From JBNAGF01 sp049801055 (GTDB lineage: Bacteria; Pseudomonadota; Alphaproteobacteria; Rhodobacterales; Rhodobacteraceae), in assembly GCF_049801055.1 (NCBI RefSeq), contig NZ_JBNAGF010000013.1, positions 1 through 64,000 on the forward strand: a stretch of 64,000 nucleotides of DNA. Direction: 5' to 3'. Position 1 is the stretch's first letter; every line of letters starts with the position of its first letter. This document shows, in pieces, positions 43,139 through 51,005 of the stretch. The notes beneath the pieces were generated by a model. That model was given only the letters and a program-made list of their open reading frames with translations, had not been told where the DNA came from and did no database searches. Made by a program: the position numbers and the translations under genes.

Positions 43139-43900
43139 ATGCGAGGGTTGAGTGGAAAACGGGTCGTCGTGACCGGCGGTGGGAGCGGCATTGGCCGAGC
43201 GGTTTGCGAACGGTTCGGCGCGGAGGGTGCCGAAGTCGCCGTTTTCGATCTGAACAAAGCCGGAGCGGATGAAACCGCCAAACTAATCACTGAATCCGGC
43301 GGAAAAGCGACTGCATTTCAGGCGGATATCACCGATCGCGCACAGGTCGACAAGGCCGTCGCCGAGTTCGAATCCGGCGGACCGATTGATGTGCTGGTGA
43401 ACAACGCGGGCTGGGACGTGATCAAACCGTTCCTCGACACCGATCCCGACCTTTGGAAAAAGGTCATCGACATAAATCTTTACGGTCCGCTGAATATGCA
43501 TCACGCGGTGCTTCCGGGCATGGTCAAGAACGGCGGCGGCCGTGTGGTCAACATCGCGTCCGACGCCGGACGCGTCGGATCATCCGGCGAAGCCGTGTAT
43601 TCGGCCTGCAAGGGTGGCATCATCTCGTTCACCAAAACCGTAGCGCGCGAACTGGCGCGTAAAGGTATTCAATTGAATGCGGTCGCCCCCGGCCCGACCG
43701 ATACGCCGCTGTTCGCTCAGGTTGCCGAGGGCGAGGCCGGTCAAAAGATCGCCGAAGGTCTCAAGCGGGCGATTCCGATGAAGCGTCTTGCGCAGCCGAC
43801 GGATTACCCTGGCATCATCTGCTTCCTGTCGTCGGACGACGCAGGGTTCATTACCGGCCAGGTGATTTCGGTTTCGGGCGGCCTGTCCATGCACGGTTAA
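43139..43900 (+). CDS. badH: BadH-like 2-hydroxycyclohexanecarboxyl-CoA dehydrogenase
   Basis: A 253-aa NAD-dependent SDR. TGGGSGIGRAVCERF and VAVFDLN are the cofactor parts. The stretches NNAGWDVIKPF, MHHAVLPGMV, VNIASDAGRVGSSGEAVYSA and DDAGFITGQVISVSGGLSM agree closely with my recollection of Rhodopseudomonas BadH, which oxidises a 2-hydroxycyclohexanecarboxyl-CoA. YSACK has the catalytic Tyr and Lys. GGAAGAGGAGG precedes the start. It is monocistronic, ending at a strong double hairpin. Confidence 0.85.
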   Translation: MRGLSGKRVVVTGGGSGIGRAVCERFGAEGAEVAVFDLNKAGADETAKLITESGGKATAFQADITDRAQVDKAVAEFESGGPIDVLVNNAGWDVIKPFLDTDPDLWKKVIDINLYGPLNMHHAVLPGMVKNGGGRVVNIASDAGRVGSSGEAVYSACKGGIISFTKTVARELARKGIQLNAVAPGPTDTPLFAQVAEGEAGQKIAEGLKRAIPMKRLAQPTDYPGIICFLSSDDAGFITGQVISVSGGLSMHG

Positions 43901-43906
43901 AACGCT

Positions 43907-43994
43907 GGCAGCAGCGCCGGACTCAAGGCGCTGCTGCCATACCGTGCCAAGAGTTACCTCCCCGACTGGCCGCGCCTTATATGCGGCCCTTTTT
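43907..43994 (+). terminator. Two hairpins, the second a rho-independent terminator
   Basis: First hairpin: GGCAGCAGCGCC / GGCGCTGCTGCC, a perfect 12-bp stem (43907-43918, 43927-43938). Second: GGCCGC-N9-GCGGCC followed by CTTTTT (43968-43994). The second ends only 20 nt before the acyl-CoA synthetase ATG, so it terminates the BadH-like transcript and might also act as an attenuator for the next gene. Confidence 0.75.
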
Positions 43995-44013
43995 CATTCT
44001 AGAAAGGTTGCGA

Positions 44014-45951
44014 ATGTTTCAGCCAGGCTCTGACATCCAGCGGACAAGCACGCTGACCGCATTTCTGAGGGGCTGCGGCATTGACAGTTACGAGGAACTC
44101 GTCCGCCGTTCGAATGAAGACCCAGACTGGTTCTTGGGGCAGATCATTGACCATGCCGGGATACGGTTCGCGCGGCCCTACAGCCGGTTGCGAGATATCT
44201 CCGAAGGGCCCGAATCGATCCGGTGGGCCGTCGGGAGTACTTTGAATCTGACGGAAACCTGTCTTGACGCCCGAATTGCCGATGGCTTGGGCGACAAGGT
44301 CGCAATCGACTGGGTCGGCGAAGACGGAAGCCGCCGCCGCTGGACCTATTCCGACCTTACCGCCGAAGCCTCCCGCGTCGCCTCGGCCCTTGCCACGCGC
44401 GGTGTAAGGCCCGGTCAGGCGGTGGGCATCTATATGCCGATGATCCCCGAAATCGAGGCCGCGCTTCTGGGTATTGCCCGGCTGGGCGCGGTTGCGGTGC
44501 CGCTGTTTTCCGGTTTTGCGCCCCATGCCATCGTATCGCGCCTGAACGACGCGGATGCCGTGGCGGTGTTGACGGCGGATGCCACACCCCGGCGAGGCAA
44601 GCCGGTCTGGATGGAAGCGACCCTTGCCCAAGCTTTGACCGACGTACCATCGGTTCATACCGTGATCAGCCTGCGACGGTTCGGCGATGCGGTGGCCGAT
44701 CCGGCCCGCGATCTGGACTGGACCGAAACAGTGGGCCGCGCCAGTCCGGAGTTTGCCGCCGTTCCCGTCAGTGCCGATGACACCTTTCTCATCGCCTATA
44801 CATCGGGCACCACCGGGCGGCCCAAGGGTGTCGTGCATACCCATTTGGGCGTGCAGGCCAAGGCCACGGCCGATTTCCTGCTTTGCCTCGACATGAAACG
44901 GGATGACCGGCACCTCTGGATGACCGACATGGGGTGGGTCATGGGACCGCTCACCCTTTTATCGGTGCTCTTGTCCGGTTCGACTCTGGTGCTGGCCGAG
45001 GGCGCACCATCAATGCCCGGCGATCCCTTCAGGCTGCTGCGTCTTGCGTCCGAGATGGAGGTCACGCATCTCGGCGTGGCCCCGACCCTGGTACGGCAGT
45101 TCATGACGCAGGATACTGAATCTTTGTCGGGCTACGACTTGTCGTCCCTGCGCATCGTCGCCTCGACCGGCGAGCCCTGGACCGAGGATGCCTGGCTCTG
45201 GCAGCTCGATCATATCTGTCGCCGCCGCGCCGTGCCGCTGAACATCTCGGGCGGGACCGAGCTTTTTGGCGCGATCCTGACCTCGACCGTGCTGCACGAG
45301 CTCAAGCCCGGCGGATTTTCGGCCCAGGCCCTGGGTGTCGGGGCCAAGGTTCTGCGCCAGGACGGCAGCGAAGCCGCACCGGGCGAGGTCGGCGAACTGG
45401 TCGTGACCCAGCCGCCTCTGGGTCTGACCCCGGCCATCAGGGGGGACCGCGATCGCTACCTTGACACCTACTGGTCCACCTTCCCCGGCCTCTGGCGGCA
45501 CGGCGACTGGGTGCGCTGCGATCCGGACGGGACATGGTATATCCTGGGCCGGTCGGACGACACGCTGAACATCGCCGGCAAACGCATCGGCCCGCCCGAG
45601 ATCGAGGCGGCCCTGACCGAAACCGGAGAGGTGGTGGACGCCGCGGCCATCGCGGCACCTGATGACATCAAGGGCGTGGCTGTCGTCTGCGTCTGCGTGG
45701 CGGCACCAAATGTGTCGCCGGACGCGGAGCTCGTGAACCGGCTCAAGGATCGTGTCGGGGAGATCGTCTCGAAACCCTTCCGCCCGCGCGAGATCCACTT
45801 TGTCGAAGCGCTGCCCAAGACCCGCAGCATGAAAACCATGCGCCGTGTCGTGCGCGCCGCCTTTCTCGGTGAAGATCCAGGCGATCTGTCGTCGATCAGC
45901 AACCCGGAAACCATTCAGCCCATCGCAGACCTGCAAAAGGAAAAGTCATGA
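44014..45951 (+). CDS. Acetyl-CoA-synthetase-like acyl-CoA ligase
   Basis: A 645-aa ANL-superfamily enzyme that activates a carboxylic acid via an acyl-AMP. It has the N-terminal ACS domain, AYTSGTTGRPKGVVHTH at about residue 262, MTDMGWVMGP, NISGGTELFG and GRSDDTLNIAGKRIGPPEIE. The C-terminal catalytic Lys region is PKTRSMKTMRR, with Met where Gly usually stands. AGAAAGG is 6 nt before the ATG at 44014, preferred over an upstream ATG. Substrate is probably a short or branched acid. Confidence 0.88.
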   Translation: MFQPGSDIQRTSTLTAFLRGCGIDSYEELVRRSNEDPDWFLGQIIDHAGIRFARPYSRLRDISEGPESIRWAVGSTLNLTETCLDARIADGLGDKVAIDWVGEDGSRRRWTYSDLTAEASRVASALATRGVRPGQAVGIYMPMIPEIEAALLGIARLGAVAVPLFSGFAPHAIVSRLNDADAVAVLTADATPRRGKPVWMEATLAQALTDVPSVHTVISLRRFGDAVADPARDLDWTETVGRASPEFAAVPVSADDTFLIAYTSGTTGRPKGVVHTHLGVQAKATADFLLCLDMKRDDRHLWMTDMGWVMGPLTLLSVLLSGSTLVLAEGAPSMPGDPFRLLRLASEMEVTHLGVAPTLVRQFMTQDTESLSGYDLSSLRIVASTGEPWTEDAWLWQLDHICRRRAVPLNISGGTELFGAILTSTVLHELKPGGFSAQALGVGAKVLRQDGSEAAPGEVGELVVTQPPLGLTPAIRGDRDRYLDTYWSTFPGLWRHGDWVRCDPDGTWYILGRSDDTLNIAGKRIGPPEIEAALTETGEVVDAAAIAAPDDIKGVAVVCVCVAAPNVSPDAELVNRLKDRVGEIVSKPFRPREIHFVEALPKTRSMKTMRRVVRAAFLGEDPGDLSSISNPETIQPIADLQKEKS

Positions 45952-46802
45952 TCACTGTTTTCGGAGCCACGGGCACGACTGGTGCGCCCCTCGTCGACAC
46001 GCTTCTGGCAAAAGGCGCGACCGTGCGCGCTGTCACCAGCGACCTCTCAAAGTTAGACGCGCTAAAGGCCAAAGGATGCGAGGCGGTCGTCGCGGATTTC
46101 ACGGACCCTGCCGCGCTGGCGCGGGCCTGTGACGGGGCAGAAAAGATATACCTGGTCACGCCTGCCCATCTGAACATGCGCCAGTGGAAGGCGAACGTGA
46201 TCGAGGCGGCCAAGGCCGCGGGCGTGCGCCATATCGTTGTGGCCACGGGGCTTGGCGCGTCGCCCAAGGCGGGGCTGACCTTTGGAAAGTGGCATTCCGA
46301 AACCCAGGAGCTGCTGAAGCAAAGCGGCCTTGACTGGACCTTTGTCCAGCCGACCTATTTCATGCAGAACCTGCTGTGGCAGGCCGGTAACATTGCAAAG
46401 GACGCCGTGTACTATGACGATCTGGGCGGCCCCGTGGCCTGGATCGACGCCCGCGACATCGCGGATGTCGCCGCCGAGGCGCTGACCGCTCCGGGTTACG
46501 AAGGCAAGGCTCTTGGTCTGACCGGGCCCGAAGCTCTTACCGGAGAAGATATCGCCGCCCTCCTGTCCAGGGTGACCGGGCGCACTGTCTCCTGCGCACC
46601 CCTGCCGGCCGAAAATGCCAAGGCGGGCATGGTGGCTGGCGGAATGCAGGACGAGGTCGCCAGAGCCATGGTCGAATTGGCTTCCATCGCGCCCAAGGGC
46701 TACCTTGCCGGCATCGAGACCACGGTCAGCGATGTGATGGGACGCCCGGCGCGCCGATTTGCCGATTTCGTCGCCGAGAACCGGGATGCTTTCGTCAAGT
46801 AA
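45948..46802 (+). CDS. NmrA/NAD(P)H-binding oxidoreductase
   Basis: A 284-aa atypical SDR of the NmrA/QOR2/azoreductase-like type. TVFGATGTTGAPLVDTLLAK is the dinucleotide-binding motif; WTFVQPTYFMQNLLW and AWIDARDIADVAAEAL are family features. It overlaps the ligase stop by 4 nt (ATGA) and is followed 5 nt later by an AraC-type regulator. It may reduce a quinone or act as a redox sensor; not obviously part of beta-oxidation. Confidence 0.85.
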   Translation: MITVFGATGTTGAPLVDTLLAKGATVRAVTSDLSKLDALKAKGCEAVVADFTDPAALARACDGAEKIYLVTPAHLNMRQWKANVIEAAKAAGVRHIVVATGLGASPKAGLTFGKWHSETQELLKQSGLDWTFVQPTYFMQNLLWQAGNIAKDAVYYDDLGGPVAWIDARDIADVAAEALTAPGYEGKALGLTGPEALTGEDIAALLSRVTGRTVSCAPLPAENAKAGMVAGGMQDEVARAMVELASIAPKGYLAGIETTVSDVMGRPARRFADFVAENRDAFVK

Positions 46803-46806
46803 CCTG

Positions 46807-47511
46807 ATGGCGGCGCCGCTTTATCTCGAACTGGCGCCGCCTGAGGAAGCGGCCAAACAGATCGACCATTTGTTCGTGTTCCGCGATACCGGTGTGCTGA
46901 GCGGTGGTGGACGCGGGCGGTTCGCAACCGACCTCTTTACCCTTTCGGTAACGCGCGACGACAGCGGCGGCGGGCGCGTATCGCTGGCAGAACCGCGCCC
47001 CTATTTTTCGCCCCGCCCAAGGCCATTCCAGGGTGTCGTGGCCGGGCTGCGACTGTCGTCACGACCGCAGCGATTTCCCGACTCCAAAGGGCTGGACATG
47101 CTGGCCTCAGAACTGGCCCGGGTTCAGACCGGGGACGATGACCTGCCTGCGCTCATCGCGGTGCTTGACGGCCTTGCGAGAGACCTGCGCTTTGCCGCAC
47201 CACCCGGAGCTTACAGCGACCGGACCAAACGTCGAAAGGTGCGGGCGGAAACCGGCGTGTCGCGGCGGCGGCTTGCGACCTTGCGACGCTTTCGCCGGGC
47301 TCTCGGGCAGCTTGCGTCAAAGACCCTGCCGCTGAGCGATCTGGCGCTGGACGCCGGATATTACGATCAATCTCACTTGTCCGCCGCTTGCCGGATCTTC
47401 GCCGGCAAACCGCCCGGCGCGTTGCGCGCTCTGTCTATTCCGCGTCGTTTTGACCTTTCGCTACAAGATACGCGCCTCAAAGACCGCCTAAGATTGGTCA
47501 TTGACGAATGA
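46807..47511 (+). CDS. AraC-family transcriptional regulator
   Basis: A 234-aa protein. The C-terminal ~95 residues hold an AraC HTH: SRRRLATLRRFRRALGQLAS, then LSDLALDAGYYDQSHLSAAC and IFAGKPPGALRAL. The N-terminal part (YLELAPPEEAAKQIDHLFVF) is the effector domain of the DUF6597-like type. ATG at 46807 lies 5 nt after the NmrA-like gene, so it probably controls that gene or the ligase. Confidence 0.83.
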   Translation: MAAPLYLELAPPEEAAKQIDHLFVFRDTGVLSGGGRGRFATDLFTLSVTRDDSGGGRVSLAEPRPYFSPRPRPFQGVVAGLRLSSRPQRFPDSKGLDMLASELARVQTGDDDLPALIAVLDGLARDLRFAAPPGAYSDRTKRRKVRAETGVSRRRLATLRRFRRALGQLASKTLPLSDLALDAGYYDQSHLSAACRIFAGKPPGALRALSIPRRFDLSLQDTRLKDRLRLVIDE

Positions 47512-47532
47512 AATCGAAGAGGAAGACCCGCC

Positions 47533-47988
47533 ATGACACAATTCAAACCGAAAAACCCCGACTATGACGCACGCGTGCGCAACAGTTTCGATCGCCAGAA
47601 GGTGATGAACACGTTGGGGATCAGCATTGCCGAGTTGTTACCCGGCCGCATCGTTCTGGAAATGGCACATCAGGTTGCACTGACCCAGCAGCATGGGTTT
47701 TTGCATGCCGGAATCGTGTCGACAGCGCTGGACAGCGCCTGCGGATACGCGGCCTTTTCGCTGATGCCAGCGGACGCGGCAGTGTTGACGGCCGAATTCA
47801 AGATCAACCTACTCAACCCGGCGGACGGCGAACGGTTTCGCTTCGTCGCTGACGTGGTGAAACCAGGCAGGACGCTGACCATATGCGAGGCGCGTGCCTA
47901 TGCCGTGAAGGGCCAGGATGAAAAGCTCGTCGCAACGATGACCGGAACGCTCATGGCGCTGATCGGGCGGGCGGGGGTCGCGGACTGA
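47533..47988 (+). CDS. PaaI-type hotdog thioesterase (third copy)
   Basis: A 151-aa hotdog protein. QHGFLHAGIVSTALDSACGY shows the HAG..D active-site helix, and TAEFKINLLNPADGERF the central strand. More distant from the two thioesterases at 40784 and 41266 than those are from each other. Last gene of the ligase-NmrA-AraC run. Confidence 0.85.
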   Translation: MTQFKPKNPDYDARVRNSFDRQKVMNTLGISIAELLPGRIVLEMAHQVALTQQHGFLHAGIVSTALDSACGYAAFSLMPADAAVLTAEFKINLLNPADGERFRFVADVVKPGRTLTICEARAYAVKGQDEKLVATMTGTLMALIGRAGVAD

Positions 47989-48284
47989 GCGCAACCCGGC
48001 CGCAGCACATCCGATCCGGGCGGCCGGGCCGATTATTCAGACAGCTGGATCAGCTGTTCCAGCGGCTCGCGACCTCGGCCAACCGTTTCCCGTAGGCGCG
48101 CGCGGTATCCAGATCGCCGCCAGCAGGTTCAGACCTGTCAAGCGGTAATGTTAGCTTTTAGCAGTGCGGTCGCCGATTGTCCGTCGTCAGGGTTTTTCGG
48201 AGAGCTGAGACTGTATCGTAACGGAGGATCTGGTTCGGTTTCTGTTCAAGTTTATGCGGCAGCGGCCTGATGCTGCAACCGTAA
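47989..48284. other. Gene-free stretch with a possible gene tail
   Basis: No complete gene. On the - strand the frame ending at 48050 reads DLDTARAYGKRLAEVASRW before TGA, which resembles the C-terminus of an NAD(P)H-dependent FMN reductase; nothing convincing precedes it. It may be a remnant left by rearrangement, matching the truncated gene to its right. Confidence 0.3.
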
Positions 48285-48794
48285 TTGGAACGGATGGACG
48301 CCCACGGTGCCGATGGGCTGCCGTCACGCCGGAGTTTCCAGTCAGGGCTGAGCTGGCGCACCATTCTGGCCAAGCGCGAGAACTTTCGTGCTGCCTTCGC
48401 CGGGTTCGACTTTCGGGGAGTTGCGAACTTTGACGACAACGACATTGAGCGCCTACTTGCCGATGAAGGAATTGTTCGCTATCGAGGCAAGATCGAAGCC
48501 GTGATCAACAACGCTCGCCGTACTTTCGAGGTCGTCCAAGAGGAAGGCTCCTTCGCCGCATTCATCTGGCTATATGAACCTGCCAAGGACGACGCACTGC
48601 CACAAATGCGGTCCAAATCAACAGCGTCCGAGACCCTTTCCAAAGACCTACGAAAGCTTGGCTTCAAATTCGTGGGACCGACCACCGTATATGCATTCAT
48701 GCCGGCCATGGGATGTATCAACGATCACGCAGAAGTCTGTTGGATGCGAAAGGACGTCGAAACAGCCCGAAATACCCTTCGCACACCGACATAG
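48285..48794 (+). pseudogene. tag: 5'-truncated DNA-3-methyladenine glycosylase I
   Basis: A base-excision repair enzyme removing 3-methyladenine. The frame contains FQSGLSWRTILAKRENFRAA, RNRGKIEAVINNAR-type sequence (YRGKIEAVINNARRTFEV), GFKFVGPTTVYAFMPAMG and NDHAEVCW, the last holding the C-terminal His and Cys zinc ligands. The N-terminal ~35 residues of Tag, with the first Cys/His zinc ligands and the YHDxEWG motif, are missing; the first ~16 residues after the ATG at 48285 do not match. Upstream DNA holds no such motif. Most likely a broken remnant. Confidence 0.75.
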
Positions 48795-48881
48795 GCAACT
48801 GTCGGCCAATTAACGTGAAAAAAATCAAGGCCACTTAGCGTGGAAAGTCACAGACAGGTTTCGCGTCAGTCGACCGAGACT

Positions 48882-49310
48882 TCAGAGCCTTGAGAGTAGC
48901 GTGGCCAATTGAGCGGCGTCTTTGGGTTTCAGCTTTGCGCCGATCCTTTCCGACAGAACCCGTTCATAGATCGGCCACATCGCCCTCCTGACAGATTTAC
49001 CCTTTTCAGAGATAGAAATGTTTTGACCTCGCCCATCTTCCGAGCAGTCCCGTCGGTCCACCAGCCCTGCTTTCACCATGCGGTCCAGCAACCGCGATGT
49101 ACCGTATTGGGGTAACAATATCCGGTCTTTGAGTTCGAATGGACGGAGTCCGTCCGGGCCTGCCTTCTCGAGTTCGAGAAGCGCGTCATACCATGCAAGT
49201 GGCGGGTATCCTGCCGATTTCAGAGACGATTCGACAGCCTCAAGCAAAACGCGGCTTTTAGTCATGAGGGCTGTCCAGGCGGCCTCAGTAGCATGGTCAA
49301 TCTCGTTCAT
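48882..49310 (-). CDS. MarR-family regulator
   Basis: A 142-aa winged-helix protein. YDALLELEKAGPDGLRPFEL and YGTSRLLDRMVKAGLVDRRD contain the MarR DNA-recognition helix, followed by the wing DGRGQNISISEKG. It is divergent from the DoxX-GST operon; two ATGCA-N2-TGCAT repeats lie in between. The ATG at 49310 is chosen over a GTG at 49319. A redox or electrophile ligand is likely given the targets (inference). Confidence 0.88.
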   Translation of the reverse strand: MNEIDHATEAAWTALMTKSRVLLEAVESSLKSAGYPPLAWYDALLELEKAGPDGLRPFELKDRILLPQYGTSRLLDRMVKAGLVDRRDCSEDGRGQNISISEKGKSVRRAMWPIYERVLSERIGAKLKPKDAAQLATLLSRL

Positions 49311-49330
49311 ATCCAGCACCTATCATGTGC

Positions 49331-49342
49331 ATGCAAGTGCAT
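49331..49342. promoter_or_regulatory. MarR operator, distal copy
   Basis: ATGCA-AG-TGCAT, a perfect inverted repeat 20 nt before the MarR start, sharing its core with the copy at 49377-49390. Confidence 0.65.
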
Positions 49343-49347
49343 CAACC

Positions 49348-49390
49348 TTGACGTCGCATGTAACGCGCTATATATAGATGCAAATGCATC
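49348..49390 (+). promoter_or_regulatory. DoxX-GST promoter with MarR operator at the start site
   Basis: TTGACG (49348-49353), 17-nt spacer, TATATA (49371-49376): a near-consensus sigma-70 promoter. The perfect palindrome GATGCA-AA-TGCATC (49377-49390) follows directly and covers the predicted transcription start; the DoxX ATG is at 49409. Confidence 0.75.
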
Positions 49391-49408
49391 GACATATGGG
49401 ATCATATC

Positions 49409-49843
49409 ATGTCAAAATCGCACCTCACAGAATTTGGGATATTCCTGCTCCGTATAGCACTCGGTATCATGTTCCTGGCGCACAGCCTGTTTCTCAAGCT
49501 CTTCATTTTCACACTTCCCGGAACGGCGCAGTTCTTCATTTCGATCGGGCTGCCCGGCTGGTTTGCTTATATGGTATTTGCAGTCGAGGCGATTGCCGGT
49601 GCCTTTTTGGTCCTCGGCATACAGGCGCGGTGGGTCGCGTCGGCGACCGTGCCCATCCTGGCCGGAGCGACCTGGGCTCACTCCGGAAACGGCTGGATGT
49701 TCGGATACGAGAACGGCGGGTGGGAATACCCGGCCTATCTGACGCTGCTTGCCATCGTGCAAGGGCTTCTGGGCGACGGCCGTTTCGCCCTCAGCCCTTC
49801 CTTCGCGCCCGGTAACGTGCAGATGGAGGGAGAGACAACATGA
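49409..49843 (+). CDS. DoxX-family membrane protein
   Basis: A 144-aa protein with four hydrophobic helices. LLRIALGIMFLAHSLFLKLF and FAVEAIAGAFLVLGIQARW are the DoxX family hallmarks; GGWEYPAYLTLLAIVQGLLG is the last helix. Family members work with redox partners against thiol/oxidative stress. Its stop overlaps the GST start (ATGA). Confidence 0.88.
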   Translation: MSKSHLTEFGIFLLRIALGIMFLAHSLFLKLFIFTLPGTAQFFISIGLPGWFAYMVFAVEAIAGAFLVLGIQARWVASATVPILAGATWAHSGNGWMFGYENGGWEYPAYLTLLAIVQGLLGDGRFALSPSFAPGNVQMEGETT

Positions 49844-50544
49844 GCCTCCACCTCATTAGCCATGCGGCCTGCCCATATGTGCAGCGCGCGGCGATCTCGC
49901 TCACTGAGAAAGGTGTCACGTTCGAGAGAACTGACATCGATCTTTCGAACAAGCCCGACTGGTTTCTTGCCATATCTCCGCTGGGCAAGACGCCTGTCCT
50001 GGTTGTGGACGGGACGCCGATTTTCGAATCTGCGGTTATCCTCGAATATCTTGAGGATACACAACCCCACGCGCTTCATCCGCACGACGCTCTTGATCGC
50101 GCCCGCCACCGTGCCTGGATTGAATTTGGATCTGCTGTCTTGAACGACATTGCGGGGTTCTACTCGGCGCCGAACGAGAAAGCGTTGGAAGAAAAAGTGG
50201 CGGCGCTCCGCGCAAAGTTCCTTCGGCTGGACGCGGAGCTTGGGGAGGGACCATGGTTCGATGGCCACCGGTTCAGCCTCGTCGATGTCGTATTCGGCCC
50301 GGTCTTCCGCTATTTCGACGTTTTTGACACCATCGGAGAGTTTGGCGTCTTCACAGGGCTTGCCCGTGTAAGGGCCTGGCGACATGAACTGGAGCGTCGG
50401 GTTTCTGTGAAGAATGCCGTCAGTGAAGATTACCCGACCCTTCTGCGTGACTTCATCAGACGGCGCAATTCTTACCTGTCCCAGATCATGCAGACAGGAG
50501 GGCCGAAGAAGACAGTTACACAGGTGCGATCGGCTGACCGCTGA
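49840..50544 (+). CDS. Glutathione S-transferase family protein
   Basis: A 234-aa protein. The thioredoxin-like N-domain shows SHAACPYVQRAAISLTEKGV with an omega/MAAI-type Cys, SPLGKTPVLVVDG with the cis-Pro, and FESAVILEYLED for glutathione binding; a helical C-domain follows (WFDGHRFSLVDVVFGPVFRY). Co-transcribed with DoxX under MarR control, pointing to detoxification of electrophiles. Confidence 0.88.
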   Translation: MSLHLISHAACPYVQRAAISLTEKGVTFERTDIDLSNKPDWFLAISPLGKTPVLVVDGTPIFESAVILEYLEDTQPHALHPHDALDRARHRAWIEFGSAVLNDIAGFYSAPNEKALEEKVAALRAKFLRLDAELGEGPWFDGHRFSLVDVVFGPVFRYFDVFDTIGEFGVFTGLARVRAWRHELERRVSVKNAVSEDYPTLLRDFIRRRNSYLSQIMQTGGPKKTVTQVRSADR

Positions 50545-51005
50545 TCACTTGATATCGTTTTGTCGGGCCGCAGTACAGAACCGGACGTTTGAGGTCGCTT
50601 GGCGAATGTCCGCTTTGTCCCGCACATCGGATAGTCGCCGACTTTCCCTTGAAGGCCCGCAGCAGCCCCAACCGGCAATTGCCGGCAGTCCATGCCCGTC
50701 CGTGCGATGCGCAGGGTTACTGCTGCCCCCACAGCGAAACCGGGAACAAACCACCGATCGCATTGATGAATGGCTCAGGGATCTACGAATCCTCCTGAGC
50801 TCAAACACCCGGAAAACCCTAGCCGTGTAGTCCGACAGAGGGCTGCGCATCAATCGCGGGTCAATCTATCCCAGATGGTGGATCACTTTCAGGGGGTTAC
50901 TCCAAAGGGCGGGGATAAGAAGCTCGTGGCAACGAGGATAAGAACGCTTTTATCGCTATTGGGGCGAACTGGCGTGGCTGGCTGACGATCGGGTCAGAGC
51001 GAAAA
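50545..51005. other. 461-bp stretch without a recognisable gene
   Basis: Short open frames here have arginine/proline-rich, unconvincing translations. A perfect palindrome CCGGCAATTGCCGG occurs at 50672-50685. No promoter, RNA or insertion-sequence end could be identified. It may be decayed DNA at the junction between the MarR patch and the third catabolic block. Confidence 0.4.

Noticed and set aside
50672..50685. Perfect palindrome CCGGCAATTGCCGG
   Set aside because: No gene start close by and no second copy noticed, so no function can be supported.
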